This document shows, in pieces, positions 18,357 through 27,418 of a stretch of 64,000 nucleotides of DNA (position 1 is the first letter of the stretch; the number at the start of each line of letters is the position of its first letter). This DNA comes from Rubellimicrobium sp. CFH 75288. Its GTDB lineage: Bacteria > Pseudomonadota > Alphaproteobacteria > Rhodobacterales > Rhodobacteraceae. Position numbers and translations under genes: made by a program. The stretch spans positions 1-64,000 of the forward strand of contig NZ_WYDP01000023.1 in NCBI RefSeq assembly GCF_009904055.1, read 5' to 3'. A model generated the notes under the pieces. The model had not been told where the DNA came from. It saw only the letters and a list, made by a program, of their open reading frames with translations, and ran no database searches.

Positions 18357-18547
18357 CTGGCTGACGCGCGAGCCGGTCCGGGTCAAGGGGTGCGGCAGGT
18401 TTGCCGCTGTGTGGCCGGCCTGCATCATTTTCGGGGCGCAGGCCGGGCACCCGGCCGAGACGGTTGAATGTGGCGCTGCCCCGGCGCAAAGACGGATCAA
18501 TGCTAGTCGGACTGGCATTCTCGGGAATGCACAACACGAGGGAAACC

Positions 18548-19648
18548 ATGAAACGCATCCTCTTGGCCTCGGCCTCGATCGTGGCCTTCGCCGGCGCCGC
18601 GGCGGCCCAGAACATCACCTTCGGCGGCACCGCCGAACTCGGGTTCAACGACGAGGAAGAGGACGGGTTCTTCTACTCGGCCGACCTCGATGTGACCTTC
18701 ACGACCACGCTCGACAACGGCCTCGTGGCCTCGGCGACCTTCACGCTGCCGATCGCCAGCAACAACCTCGGCAACACCAATATCGGCGTGGACGACAACT
18801 TCGTGCTCGCCATCGAGTCCGAGGGCTTCGGCGGCCTGTTCTTCGGCGACACGGCCTTCGCGGCCGAGACCCGCTGGGATCCGGGCTTCGCCATGGCGTC
18901 CGACAACTTCTCGGAGCAGGACAACGAGACCGTCCTGCGCGGCGACGGCGTGTTCGGCGACTGGGAGTTCTCGGTCTCCGGCATCGTGGCGGATGCGGAC
19001 AACGACCGTCCGGGCACCGGCGGGTCGGGCCGTGACTATCTCGACCAGATCTCGCTCGGCGGCGCCGGCTCGTTCGGCAACTTCGTGATCGACTTCGCCT
19101 ATCAGGAAGAGTCGCAGATCGCGTCGGATCGCGTCGGCCTCGACGAAAGCGAGGAAGGCGTCTACGACAGCGCCAACGACGACTTCAACCCGAACGAGAT
19201 CCTCGCCGCGGCCGTCGGCACCACCTTCGGCGGCGCCGACCTGAAGTTCGCGGTCGCCCGCGACCTGACGGCCGAGACCACCTCCTACGGGGTGCTGGCC
19301 CGCTATCCGTTCGGCCCCGTGACGCTGACCGGCTCCTACACCTTCGAGCCCGATTTCGACGAAGACTCCTGGCGGGTGCAGGCGGACTACGCCTCCGGCC
19401 CCGTCACGGCGAAGGTCTTCTACGAAAGCGAAGTGGGCGAAGAGGACTGGGGCATCGAGGCCGGCTACGCCCTCGACGACCTGACCAACATCTATGTCGG
19501 CTACATCGACGCGGATGGCGCCTATGCCGGTGCGCGGTTCGGGATCGGCTCCAACGCCTATCTCGAGGCTTCCTACTCGGAATTCTCGGATGCCGGTCCG
19601 ACCGAGTTCCGTCAGGGCACCACGCTGCTGGTCGGCCTGACCTTCTGA
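18548..19648 (+). CDS. Outer-membrane porin
   Basis: A 366-residue outer-membrane protein with a Sec signal peptide cleaved after AAAA (about residue 20) and a mature sequence of alternating beta strands rich in Asp, Glu, Gly and aromatic residues. It ends in the canonical C-terminal Phe (LLVGLTF), the BAM recognition signature. It resembles the trimeric general porins of Rhodobacter. Acidic Asp/Glu-rich loops suggest cation preference. Codon use is more uniform than in neighbouring genes, as expected for a highly expressed protein. A terminator follows immediately. Confidence 0.93.
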   Translation: MKRILLASASIVAFAGAAAAQNITFGGTAELGFNDEEEDGFFYSADLDVTFTTTLDNGLVASATFTLPIASNNLGNTNIGVDDNFVLAIESEGFGGLFFGDTAFAAETRWDPGFAMASDNFSEQDNETVLRGDGVFGDWEFSVSGIVADADNDRPGTGGSGRDYLDQISLGGAGSFGNFVIDFAYQEESQIASDRVGLDESEEGVYDSANDDFNPNEILAAAVGTTFGGADLKFAVARDLTAETTSYGVLARYPFGPVTLTGSYTFEPDFDEDSWRVQADYASGPVTAKVFYESEVGEEDWGIEAGYALDDLTNIYVGYIDADGAYAGARFGIGSNAYLEASYSEFSDAGPTEFRQGTTLLVGLTF

Positions 19649-19670
19649 TCCTTCGGCGGTCGGATGGAAC

Positions 19671-19698
19671 GGGGGCGGGTCTTCGGGCCCGCCCCTTT
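19671..19698 (+). terminator. Rho-independent terminator after porin
   Basis: Perfect 8-base stem GGGGCGGG / CCCGCCCC (19672-19679 and 19688-19695) with an 8-base loop containing TTCG, followed by TTT. It lies 23 bases past the porin stop. Confidence 0.8.
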
Positions 19699-19773
19699 GC
19701 GTTGGCCGTCTGGACAAGGACGCGCCCGGCGGGCATCACCGGCGGCGCCATGCCCCCAGCCGAAGGTCGATCC

Positions 19774-22326
19774 ATGTCCGCCCGCTACGACGCTCCCGCC
19801 ATCGAGGCCCGCTGGCAGGACGCCTGGGACAGGGCGGGCCTGTTCCGCGCCGTCGCGGACCCCGCGCGGCCGAAATGCTATGTACTCGAGATGTTTCCCT
19901 ATCCGTCGGGGCGCATCCATATGGGCCATGTGCGCAACTACACGATGGGGGATGTGGTGGCGCGGCACCGGCGAGCGACGGGCCATGCGGTGCTGCACCC
20001 GATGGGATGGGACGCCTTTGGCCTGCCGGCCGAGAATGCCGCCATGGCCTCCGGCGGCCATCCCAAGGACTGGACGCTCGCCAACATCGCGGCCATGCGC
20101 GACCAGATGAAGCCGCTCGGCTTTTCCATCGACTGGAGCCGGGAATTCGCGACCTGCGATCCCGCCTATTACGGGCACCAGCAGCGTCTCTTTCTGGACA
20201 TGTGGGAGGCCGGCCTCGTCACCCGCAAGGCGGCCGTCGTGAACTGGGACCCGGTGGAGAACACGGTCCTGGCCAACGAACAGGTGGTGGACGGCAGGGG
20301 CTGGCGCTCGGGGGCCGAGGTCGAGCGGCGGGAACTCACGCAATGGTTCTTCCGCATCAGCGACATGGCGGGCGAGCTTCTGGATGCGCTCGACGGGCTC
20401 GAGGCCTGGCCGGCCAAGGTGCGCCTGATGCAAGCCAACTGGATCGGCCGGTCGCGCGGCCTGGAGATGGCCTGGCCCCTCGTCGAGCCGAGCCACGGGC
20501 ACGAGACGATCCCCGTCTACACGACCCGTCCGGACACGCTGCTGGGCGCGAGCTTTGTGGGCATCTCGCCCGATCATCCGCTGGCGCGCGCCCTGGCGGC
20601 GGCGGATGCGGGAGTCGCCGCCTTCTGCGAGGAGGCGCGCAAGGGCGCCGCCACGGAGGAGGCGATCGAGACCGCGCCGAAGCTCGGGCTCGACACGGGC
20701 CTGCGGGTACGCCATCCGCTGGAGACCGGCCGCACGCTGCCGGTCTGGATCGCCAACTTCATCCTGATGGATTACGGCACGGGGGCCATCTTCGGCTGCC
20801 CGGCGCATGACGCGCGCGACCTCGAATTCGCACGCAAGTACGGCCTGCCCGTGATCTCCACCTTCGAGGCGGAAGGGGGCAATCCGCTGCCCGAGGAGGG
20901 GGCGCCCGCCTTCGTGCCGCCCAGGACCGAGCGGGTCCGCTACACCCGCTCCGTCGCCGGGCCCGAGCACCAGACGGGCGCGGACGCCGTGGAGGCCGCC
21001 ATCGCGCGCGCCGAGGTCGAGGGCTGGGGCAGGGGTGTCACGCGATACCGCCTGCGCGACTGGCTGCTCAGCCGGCAGCGCTACTGGGGCTGTCCGATCC
21101 CCGCGATCCATTGCCCTGCCTGCGGCACGGTGCCGGTGCCGCGCGACCAGCTGCCCGTGCTGCTGCCCGACGACGTGACCTTCGACAGGCCCGGCAACCC
21201 GCTCGACCGCCATCCGACCTGGAAACATGTCGCCTGTCCCCGCTGCGGGGGTCAGGCCCAGCGCGAAACCGACACGATGGACACGTTCGTGGACTCGTCC
21301 TGGTATTTCGCCCGCTTCACGGCGCCGCACGCATCCACGCCCACCGACCCGGCCGAGGCCGCCTACTGGATGAACGTGGACCAGTATATCGGAGGCATCG
21401 AGCACGCGATCCTGCACCTGCTCTACAGCCGCTTCTTCGCCCGTGCGATGGTCCGCACGGGGCATCTGCCGCCCAAGGCTGCCGAGCCCTTCGACGCGCT
21501 GTTCACCCAGGGCATGGTCACGCACGAGATCTACCAGACGCGCGACGCGCAGGGCCGCCCCGTCTATCACTTCCCCGAGGAGGTGGAGGACGGCCGCCTG
21601 CGGAGCACCGGCGAGGCGGTGGAGATCATCCCCTCGGCCAAGATGTCGAAGTCCAAGAAGAACGTCGTGGACCCCGAGACGATCGTGCGGCGCTGGGGCG
21701 CGGACACGGCGCGCTGGTTCGTGCTCTCGGATTCTCCGCCCGAACGGGACGTGGAATGGACCGCGGCCGGGGCGGAGGCGGCCTGGCGCCACCTCGCACG
21801 CGTCCATCGTCTCGCGCAGGAGGCTGCCCTGTCGGAGGCGCCCGCCGTGCCGGAGGCCGATGCGGCGCTCGAGCGGGCGCTCCACCGCACGATCCACGAG
21901 GTCACGCAAGGTATCGAGAGCTTCGGCTTCAATGCGGCGATCGCCCGCCTGTACGCCTTCACCAACCTCGTGGCCCGGTCCGAAGCCGGAGCCGAGGCGA
22001 AGCGTCGCGCCCTGCGGATCATGGCCCAGCTCATGGCGCCCATGACGCCGCATCTGGCCGAGGAGATGTGGTCGCTGCTGGGCGGCGAGGGCCTCTGCGC
22101 GGCCGCCCCCTGGCCGGTGGCCGATCCGGCCCAGCTCATCGACGACACGATCACGCTGCCTGTCCAGGTCAACGGCAAGCGGCGCGGCGAGATCACCGTT
22201 CCGCGGGATACGGGTCCGGTCGAGATCGAGCGGCTCGCCGTCGAGGCGGTGGCGCGCAGCCTCGATGGCGCGCCGCCCCGCAAGGTCATCGTCGTGCCGG
22301 GCCGGATCGTCAATGTGGTCGCCTGA
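19774..22326 (+). CDS. leuS: Leucyl-tRNA synthetase
   Basis: LeuS, 850 residues, a class I synthetase. The HIGH-type motif appears as PSGRIHMGH near residue 42, the editing domain has [12 protein letters not shown], a zinc-binding-like CPACG and CPRCG pair follows, and the KMSKS loop is [13 protein letters not shown]. The ATG at 19774 matches family N termini ([15 protein letters not shown]); upstream in-frame starts extend into the terminator region. The gene overlaps lptE by 14 bases, giving the leuS-lptE-holA operon typical of alphaproteobacteria. Confidence 0.97.
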   Translation: MSARYDAPAIEARWQDAWDRAGLFRAVADPARPKCYVLEMFPYPSGRIHMGHVRNYTMGDVVARHRRATGHAVLHPMGWDAFGLPAENAAMASGGHPKDWTLANIAAMRDQMKPLGFSIDWSREFATCDPAYYGHQQRLFLDMWEAGLVTRKAAVVNWDPVENTVLANEQVVDGRGWRSGAEVERRELTQWFFRISDMAGELLDALDGLEAWPAKVRLMQANWIGRSRGLEMAWPLVEPSHGHETIPVYTTRPDTLLGASFVGISPDHPLARALAAADAGVAAFCEEARKGAATEEAIETAPKLGLDTGLRVRHPLETGRTLPVWIANFILMDYGTGAIFGCPAHDARDLEFARKYGLPVISTFEAEGGNPLPEEGAPAFVPPRTERVRYTRSVAGPEHQTGADAVEAAIARAEVEGWGRGVTRYRLRDWLLSRQRYWGCPIPAIHCPACGTVPVPRDQLPVLLPDDVTFDRPGNPLDRHPTWKHVACPRCGGQAQRETDTMDTFVDSSWYFARFTAPHASTPTDPAEAAYWMNVDQYIGGIEHAILHLLYSRFFARAMVRTGHLPPKAAEPFDALFTQGMVTHEIYQTRDAQGRPVYHFPEEVEDGRLRSTGEAVEIIPSAKMSKSKKNVVDPETIVRRWGADTARWFVLSDSPPERDVEWTAAGAEAAWRHLARVHRLAQEAALSEAPAVPEADAALERALHRTIHEVTQGIESFGFNAAIARLYAFTNLVARSEAGAEAKRRALRIMAQLMAPMTPHLAEEMWSLLGGEGLCAAAPWPVADPAQLIDDTITLPVQVNGKRRGEITVPRDTGPVEIERLAVEAVARSLDGAPPRKVIVVPGRIVNVVA

Positions 22327-22813
22327 GCCGATCGGCCGGCGCGCGCTCGTCAGCGCCCTGCTGCTCGGTCCGGTCGGTTTGGCCGGATGCGGATTCGCCC
22401 CCGCTCTTGCCCCCGGTTCCGTCGGGGCGGGGCTTCGCGGGCAGGTGAGGGTGCTGGCGCCTGCCACGGCCCGCGGCTTTCGCCTGCGAGCGGCCCTGGA
22501 GGATCGCCTGGGCGCTCCGGCCGCGGGGGCGCCGCTCGTCCTCGAGACGGATGCGACGGTGCGACAGGTGGAATCCGCCGTCGGCCCGACGGGGGCGATC
22601 GCCCGCTACACGCTCGAAGGCCGCGCGCCGTGGCGTCTCGGTCGGGCCGGCACCCCGCTCGCCGAAGGGGAGGTGCAGGCGTTTTCCGGCTACTCGGCCG
22701 GGGGCTCGACCGTTGCCCTGCGGGCAGCGGCCATGGATGCCGAAACGCGGCTGATGGCGCAGCTGGCCGAGGCGATCGTGGCACGGCTGCTGCTGCTGGA
22801 GGATCTGCCCTGA
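22313..22813 (+). CDS. lptE: LPS-assembly lipoprotein LptE
   Basis: A 166-residue outer-membrane lipoprotein that plugs the LptD translocon for lipopolysaccharide insertion. The lipobox is LAGC with Cys near residue 26 after the hydrophobic [12 protein letters not shown] stretch. The body, although weakly conserved, has the expected size and the GFAPAL start just after the Cys. The ATG overlaps the 3' end of leuS, and the TGA overlaps the likely CTG start of holA. Position between leuS and holA strongly supports the call. Confidence 0.9.
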   Translation: MWSPEPIGRRALVSALLLGPVGLAGCGFAPALAPGSVGAGLRGQVRVLAPATARGFRLRAALEDRLGAPAAGAPLVLETDATVRQVESAVGPTGAIARYTLEGRAPWRLGRAGTPLAEGEVQAFSGYSAGGSTVALRAAAMDAETRLMAQLAEAIVARLLLLEDLP

Positions 22814-23826
22814 AGCTGTCCGGGCGCGAGGCACGCCGCTTCCTCGGCCGCCCCCCTGCCGACGTGGCGGCGGTGCTTCTGTCGGGAGAGGATCCGGGGC
22901 GCATCGCGGACGCGCGGGGCCGCCTGGTCTCCCTCTGGGCAGGGCCGTCGGCCGAGGCGGAAATGCGGATCGAGCGGCTGTCCGGCGCGGACCTGCGCCG
23001 CGACGGACGCGGTCTCGGGGATGCCCTCAAGGCGCAGGGCTTCTTTCCCGGCCCCCGGGTGGTCATCCTGGAGGACGCGACGGACGGTCTGGCGCCGGTC
23101 GCGGAGGCGGCCCTGGAGGATTGGCGCGAGGGCGATGCGCGGCTCGTGGTGACGGCGGGGAGCCTGCCGGCCCGCGGGGCGCTGCGGCGCCTGTTCGAGG
23201 GTCGGCGGGGTCTGGTGGCGATCACCTTCTACGACGATCCTCCCGATGCGGCCGAACTGGACGCGCTGCTGGCGGAGGCGGGCGTCGGATCGCTGGAACC
23301 GGAGGCGCGGGCCCTGATCGAGACGGCGGCGCAGAGCCTGCCGCTCTTCGAACTCTGCGGGCTTCTGGAGCGTCTCGCGCTCTACGGGTTCGGGGATACG
23401 GGGCCTGTGGCAGCCGAGGCGGTCGAGGCGTTGTTACCCGACGGGGCCGAGGCGGATCTCGACGCCCTCCTGGCGGCCGTTGCGGCAGGCGAAGAGGCGC
23501 GAATTCCCTCGATACTTCAGCGGCTTTCCGCTCAGGGTGTGAATGGCGTGGCGATCGCGACCGGCTTGGGGCGCCATCTGCGCGCCGCCATGGGCGTGGC
23601 TGCCGCGAAAGGGGGCCGCGATTCGGCCCTGGCTTCGCTCAGGCCGGTGCCGTTCGGTGCCCGGCGGACGGCGCTCCTGCGTCTGGCCTCCTGGGCCCCG
23701 GAGCGACTGGAGAACGCAGCCGGCCTGATCCTCGAACTCGACCGCAACCTTCGCGGCGGCTCGCCCGCGCCGCAGGGCGCTCTGGTGGAACGGGCGCTCC
23801 TCCGCCTGGTTCGGCTGGGCCGCTGA
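22810..23826 (+). CDS. holA: DNA polymerase III subunit delta
   Basis: HolA, 338 residues, the delta subunit of the clamp loader. It begins [11 protein letters not shown] if the CTG at 22810 is used, matching the family N terminus, with GGAGG about 7 bases upstream and the CTGA overlapping the lptE stop. No ATG, GTG or TTG is available at this position. Family features include VVILEDATDGL, LVVTAGSLPARGALRR, ALIETAAQSLPLFELCGLLERL and the C-terminal collar helices. The non-standard start codon would limit expression of this low-abundance subunit. Confidence 0.92.
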   Translation: MKLSGREARRFLGRPPADVAAVLLSGEDPGRIADARGRLVSLWAGPSAEAEMRIERLSGADLRRDGRGLGDALKAQGFFPGPRVVILEDATDGLAPVAEAALEDWREGDARLVVTAGSLPARGALRRLFEGRRGLVAITFYDDPPDAAELDALLAEAGVGSLEPEARALIETAAQSLPLFELCGLLERLALYGFGDTGPVAAEAVEALLPDGAEADLDALLAAVAAGEEARIPSILQRLSAQGVNGVAIATGLGRHLRAAMGVAAAKGGRDSALASLRPVPFGARRTALLRLASWAPERLENAAGLILELDRNLRGGSPAPQGALVERALLRLVRLGR

Positions 23827-23834
23827 CACAAGAA

Positions 23835-23863
23835 GGCCCGCGCCCCGGGAGGGGACGCGAGCC
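23835..23863 (-). terminator. Terminator at the holA / small-protein convergence
   Basis: A GC stem with left arm 23835-23846 and right arm 23851-23863: 11 Watson-Crick pairs, one G-U wobble on the minus transcript, and a one-base bulge. It is followed on the minus strand by CTTCTTG. It lies just past the stop of the minus-strand 76-residue gene and 8 bases beyond the holA stop. Confidence 0.65.
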
Positions 23864-23883
23864 AGCCGTGATCCCGTGGAGGA

Positions 23884-24114
23884 TCAGTTGTTGGGCGTGT
23901 CGCTGTCGCTGTCGTTGGCGACCGCGAGCGCGATCAGGCCGCCGAGCAGGGCGAGCGGGAGGATGATGCCCCAGGTGCTGCGCGGAGCCGGCGGCGGCTC
24001 GGCGATCACGACGGGCGGGGGCACGTCCACGACGGGGGCAAAGCCACCGGCGAAGGACGGGCCGGCCGCGGCGGCGAGCGCGGCGGCGAGGGCGAGGGAT
24101 TTCAGATGGCGCAT
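23884..24114 (-). CDS. Small exported/membrane protein, GfcA/YjbE-like (copy 1)
   Basis: A 76-residue protein with a signal peptide (hydrophobic residues 6-20, cleavage near SFAGG), a Pro/Val-rich linker, then one hydrophobic helix TWGIILPLALLGGLIALAVA and a short Asp/Ser/Asn tail (NDSDSDTPNN). A paralogue of the same design lies upstream (24244-24471). Architecture and tail resemble the small exported GfcA/YjbE proteins that accompany YjbF/YjbH in exopolysaccharide operons; the yjbFH genes are adjacent here. That link is inference. A GGAG-type site precedes the ATG. Confidence 0.8.
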   Translation of the reverse strand: MRHLKSLALAAALAAAAGPSFAGGFAPVVDVPPPVVIAEPPPAPRSTWGIILPLALLGGLIALAVANDSDSDTPNN

Positions 24115-24159
24115 GGTCTCACTCCTGTTTTCTGCGCACGGCCGGGGCCGTCGTTCACG

Positions 24160-24188
24160 ATCATGGCGCATTGCCGTGATGCAGACAA
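24160..24188 (-). promoter_or_regulatory. Predicted promoter of small exported protein (copy 1)
   Basis: Minus-strand TTGTCT (24183-24188), 17-base spacer, CATGAT (24160-24165). Predicted leader about 39 bases. Confidence 0.4.
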
Positions 24189-24243
24189 GGCAGGCAAGTA
24201 GGCCAGCCTTGTCGGAAATCCCCACCTTGCGGCGGGAATGTCA

Positions 24244-24471
24244 CTAGGCGTCCGGGTCGTCATCGTCGTTGCTGCTGTTGGCGACGGCGAGCGCGATGAG
24301 CCCTCCGAGCAGCGCGAGCGGCAGGATGACACCCCAGGTGGAACGGGGCGCGTCAGGCTCGACCAGCACCACGGGACCTTCGACCATCGGCGCGGCGAAG
24401 CCGCCCGCCAAGGCCGGTCCCGAGAAACCAGCCAGGGCGGCGATGAGGGCGAATGACCTGAAGGCGCGCAT
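24244..24471 (-). CDS. Small exported/membrane protein, GfcA/YjbE-like (copy 2)
   Basis: A 75-residue paralogue of the downstream gene. It has a signal peptide (residues 1-21, cleavage near ALAGG), a short Pro/Val/Glu linker, PRSTWGVILPLALLGG, and a tail of Ser/Asn/Asp (NSSNDDDDPDA). The transmembrane segment is nearly identical between the two copies, whereas the linkers and tails differ, a sign of duplication with selection on the helix. The ATG at 24471 is chosen over an in-frame start seven codons earlier because it begins the signal peptide directly. It has its own promoter. Confidence 0.8.
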   Translation of the reverse strand: MRAFRSFALIAALAGFSGPALAGGFAAPMVEGPVVLVEPDAPRSTWGVILPLALLGGLIALAVANSSNDDDDPDA

Positions 24472-24506
24472 GACCTGCTCCGATGGGCTCACGAAACGCT
24501 GAGCCC

Positions 24507-24535
24507 CACCTAGAGCGATCTGTCCCGCTGCTCAA
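24507..24535 (-). promoter_or_regulatory. Predicted promoter of small exported protein (copy 2)
   Basis: Minus-strand TTGAGC (24530-24535), 17-base spacer, TAGGTG (24507-24512). Predicted leader about 29 bases. Confidence 0.55.
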
Positions 24536-24569
24536 GCATGGGACGGCCGAAGCGGCGGTTTCTGTGTCG

Positions 24570-25262
24570 TTACAGCCGATTGGCGCGCAAATATGCAACA
24601 GTCGGCGAGACGTATTGCCGGGATGCCGCGATCTCTCCCCGTTCGTCGAGCCAGTAGATGTTGTCGAAGATGAGCCGGTCGCTCCGGCAATTCTCGTCGA
24701 AGCGGGCGAGGGTAGCCTGCCTGAGGCCGAGATCCACCGTCTCTCGTCCGGCTGGCCTGACCTGGCAGGCAAAGCGGGTGGTCACGACCTGATCCTGCGC
24801 GTCGAGCGTCTCGGCCGTGCGGGTGAGGCTGCCGCCGCCTGCCCGGAGAAGTCCCAGAAGGCCCGGCGCGTCGATGGTGAGCAGATCGTCGCCGAACCCC
24901 CGCGTGGCGGTCAGGATGCCGGCATCGAAGGCGGCGGTCGGCCCGGACTGGAGCGCGAGCGTCGTTCGCGGACCGTTGGTCTGGATGATCCGGCCCAGTT
25001 CGTTGATTCCGAGGGCGTTGATCTGGACGATCCGGTAGGCGCCGGGAGCGGCAGCGATCGCCTCCGGCGCGAACTGCTCCGGTCCGACCGGCGGGCGGCC
25101 GACATCGTCCACCGCGCTGCCGCCGAACAGGCGGCCGATCCCCTGGGCGACCGCGAGGACCCGGGTTTCGGCCGCGGACGCCCCGGGCGGCGCATCGGGG
25201 GGAGGGCCGCCGCAGCCGGCCAGCAGGAGCGCGGCGGCCGCCGCGAGCAGGGTCCGTGTCAT
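24570..25262 (-). CDS. yjbF: YjbF-family outer-membrane lipoprotein
   Basis: A 230-residue lipoprotein with lipobox LLAGC (Cys near residue 18) and the YjbF/GfcB signature regions: ILTATRGFGDDLL, a CQV core and a C-terminal DNIYWLDERGEIAASRQYVSP. In enterobacteria YjbF and GfcB belong to operons for an extracellular polysaccharide. The ATG overlaps the upstream yjbH stop (ATGA), so it is coupled to yjbH. The GfcC/YjbG partner normally present is not seen here. Confidence 0.88.
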   Translation of the reverse strand: MTRTLLAAAAALLLAGCGGPPPDAPPGASAAETRVLAVAQGIGRLFGGSAVDDVGRPPVGPEQFAPEAIAAAPGAYRIVQINALGINELGRIIQTNGPRTTLALQSGPTAAFDAGILTATRGFGDDLLTIDAPGLLGLLRAGGGSLTRTAETLDAQDQVVTTRFACQVRPAGRETVDLGLRQATLARFDENCRSDRLIFDNIYWLDERGEIAASRQYVSPTVAYLRANRL

Positions 25263-27388
25263 CGCCAGAACCGCCCCCATGTATCCTCGAGATCCGCATA
25301 GCGCCCGCCGCGGACGACCTCGTAGAGGCGGCCCTCCACGTTGAGCCGCGCTCCGCCGTCGCGGTTGAGCGACCGGATCGTGTTGGTCAGATCGCGCCGC
25401 GTGGGCCGGCCGAGCACGAAGTCGATCGGCACGGTGAACCGGATGCCCTTGTCGAACGATCCCTCGCCGAAATCCTCGAACGGGATGTCGGTGAGCGTCG
25501 CATAGGCGCCGACGCGCCAGCCGTTCTCGAATTCCCGATCCACGGCGAGGGTCGCACCCCAATCCCCCGCAAGGTAGCGCCCGGCATCGACCTGCGCATG
25601 GAAGCCGTTGCCCAGATCGTAGTAGAGCGAGGCGTGCCCGGTCACCGTGTCGTAGTCGCGGAAGCCCAGGAGCATGTCGAAGTCGCGCTGGACGGCATAG
25701 TTGATCTCGGCGCCCAGCGCCCAGCGGGTGCTGACCGGGGCATAGAGCAGCTCGCCCGAGACCCCGCCATACATGGCCTCGAGATAGCCGGCGGTGACGC
25801 GGCTGTAGAGATCGCGGCCGGGCCGGCCGTAATGCGACAGCGTCAGGGTCTGGAGAACCGGATGGCCGTCGCGGCCATAAAGGCCCTGGTCGCGGCGCAC
25901 CACGGGGATGCCCGCGATGGGCTCGGCCGGCTCGAGGTCGCGCAGGCCCGAGCTGATGACGCGCTGCCGCACGGCCCCCGACAGGATCAGGTTGGGCTGG
26001 ATGCGGTAGGCAGCCGAGAGTTCCGCGCCGGCGCTGAACTGGATCGGGCTTCCCGCATTGAACAGCGTCAGTCCGAAATACGGCCGGACCCCCCAGGAGA
26101 AGGGGTCGCGCGGCGACGGGACGGGCGTGAGACCCGCCGAGGGGCCGGCATCGTCGAACTCGGCTCGGGCCAGGCTGGCGGCGGTCCCGCCGACGCGGTT
26201 TTCCAGATCCTCGATGTCCGAGCGTGCGAAGGTGACGGCCGACAGGGGGATGCCCCTCTGCATCGGCTCCAGCGTGAGCCGCTCGATGGAGGGCGGCAAT
26301 TCCCGCGTCAGGATGCGCGCGATCCGCCCCATGGCCTGCGCCTCCGAGCGGTAGCGCGTGTTGGTATAGCGCACCCGGGCCGTCCGGTCGGTCAGCTCGA
26401 GGCCAGCCAGTTCCACGCCTTCGGCGCGCATCGCGGCGGTCAGGCGGTCGCGCAGCGTGCTCTCGGGAAGGGCGGCGCGGTCCCAGCTCTGGGCGGCGCG
26501 GAGACCGTCGGCTCGCACCGCCACGGGCAGGGGCGCAGGATCGAGGCCGCTCAGGAACGGACGGTCGTTGGGATTGACGGTGATCGTGCCGCGAAAGGCC
26601 AGCTCGCTGCCATACAGATAGCCGAGACCCAGCTGGATGCCGGGCAGGGGCGTCCAGGCGACGCCGAAGTTGAGCGGCGTGCGACGCTCGAACAGGGGCT
26701 CGCCCTGGAAGGTCGTGTAGCCGTCGTCCGAGGAATATTCGGCCGTGACGATCCAGCGTTCGTTGGGCGCCCACTCGATGCCGCCGAACAGGGCCGCATC
26801 GCCGCGGAAGAACGTCTCGTAGGAGGGCGTGCCGCCCGGATCGCCCGGCAGGAATCCCACGGGACGTTCCTCGAAACGGTCGTCGAGAGCGCCGAGCGGG
26901 TTGGTGAAGCCGTTATAGGTGCCGAGCCGCCCCCAGCCCAGGCCCGTGGTCACGCGGAAGGCGCTTCCGATCGTCTTGGTCGCCACGAGATACTCGGACG
27001 CATAGAGTCCCGTGCCGAGGAAATCCTGAAGGCCGATCGCGATGGCCGGCATGACCGGCCCCTCGTCGGTCAGGCGGAACCGGAGGTCGAAGGAGCGGTC
27101 CCAGTAGCCCTCCCCCTCCTCGGCATAGCCGTCGATGCCGGCATAGCGGAAGGTGCCCGAGAGCCGCGGCGTCACCTGGAAGGTGAAGGAGTTGCGCAGT
27201 TCGCGCCCGCGCCAGCCCAGGGTGCCCGCGATCTGCCCGTCCGGTGCGCTGATCGCGGAAGGCATCTCGATCAGACCCGGCGTGCCGTAGAGCGTGTAGT
27301 TGGTCCCGTCCTGCGCTCCGGCGGGAACGGCCACGGCCAGCGCCAGCGCGCTTGCAGCGCGGAGCGGTCGGAAGAGGGAGCGGGCCAT
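25259..27388 (-). CDS. yjbH: YjbH-family outer-membrane beta-barrel protein
   Basis: A 709-residue exported protein (signal peptide about residues 1-25, ending near PAGAQ) of the YjbH/GfcD family. The N-terminal part begins TLYGTPGLIEMPSA, the usual family opening, and the rest is rich in amphipathic strands such as RVTAGYLEAMYGGVSGELL, as expected for an outer-membrane barrel. It probably helps export or assemble a surface polysaccharide together with YjbF. The start at 27388 follows AGGAGGT by 6 bases; an ATG ten codons earlier lacks this. Confidence 0.9.
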   Translation of the reverse strand: MARSLFRPLRAASALALAVAVPAGAQDGTNYTLYGTPGLIEMPSAISAPDGQIAGTLGWRGRELRNSFTFQVTPRLSGTFRYAGIDGYAEEGEGYWDRSFDLRFRLTDEGPVMPAIAIGLQDFLGTGLYASEYLVATKTIGSAFRVTTGLGWGRLGTYNGFTNPLGALDDRFEERPVGFLPGDPGGTPSYETFFRGDAALFGGIEWAPNERWIVTAEYSSDDGYTTFQGEPLFERRTPLNFGVAWTPLPGIQLGLGYLYGSELAFRGTITVNPNDRPFLSGLDPAPLPVAVRADGLRAAQSWDRAALPESTLRDRLTAAMRAEGVELAGLELTDRTARVRYTNTRYRSEAQAMGRIARILTRELPPSIERLTLEPMQRGIPLSAVTFARSDIEDLENRVGGTAASLARAEFDDAGPSAGLTPVPSPRDPFSWGVRPYFGLTLFNAGSPIQFSAGAELSAAYRIQPNLILSGAVRQRVISSGLRDLEPAEPIAGIPVVRRDQGLYGRDGHPVLQTLTLSHYGRPGRDLYSRVTAGYLEAMYGGVSGELLYAPVSTRWALGAEINYAVQRDFDMLLGFRDYDTVTGHASLYYDLGNGFHAQVDAGRYLAGDWGATLAVDREFENGWRVGAYATLTDIPFEDFGEGSFDKGIRFTVPIDFVLGRPTRRDLTNTIRSLNRDGGARLNVEGRLYEVVRGGRYADLEDTWGRFWR

Positions 27389-27418
27389 GGGGCACCTCCT
27401 GATCGCGATCGCTGCCAC

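Noticed and set aside
18381-18386. Promoter of the YggS gene from a good minus-strand TTGACC.
   Set aside because: The hexamer 17 bases later is CAGCCA and lies almost at the start codon; no TA-type -10 box is present.
18464-18509. Porin promoter from TTGAAT (18464-18469) and TAGTCG (18504-18509).
   Set aside because: The spacing is 34 bases, far from 17, and no other -10 fits.
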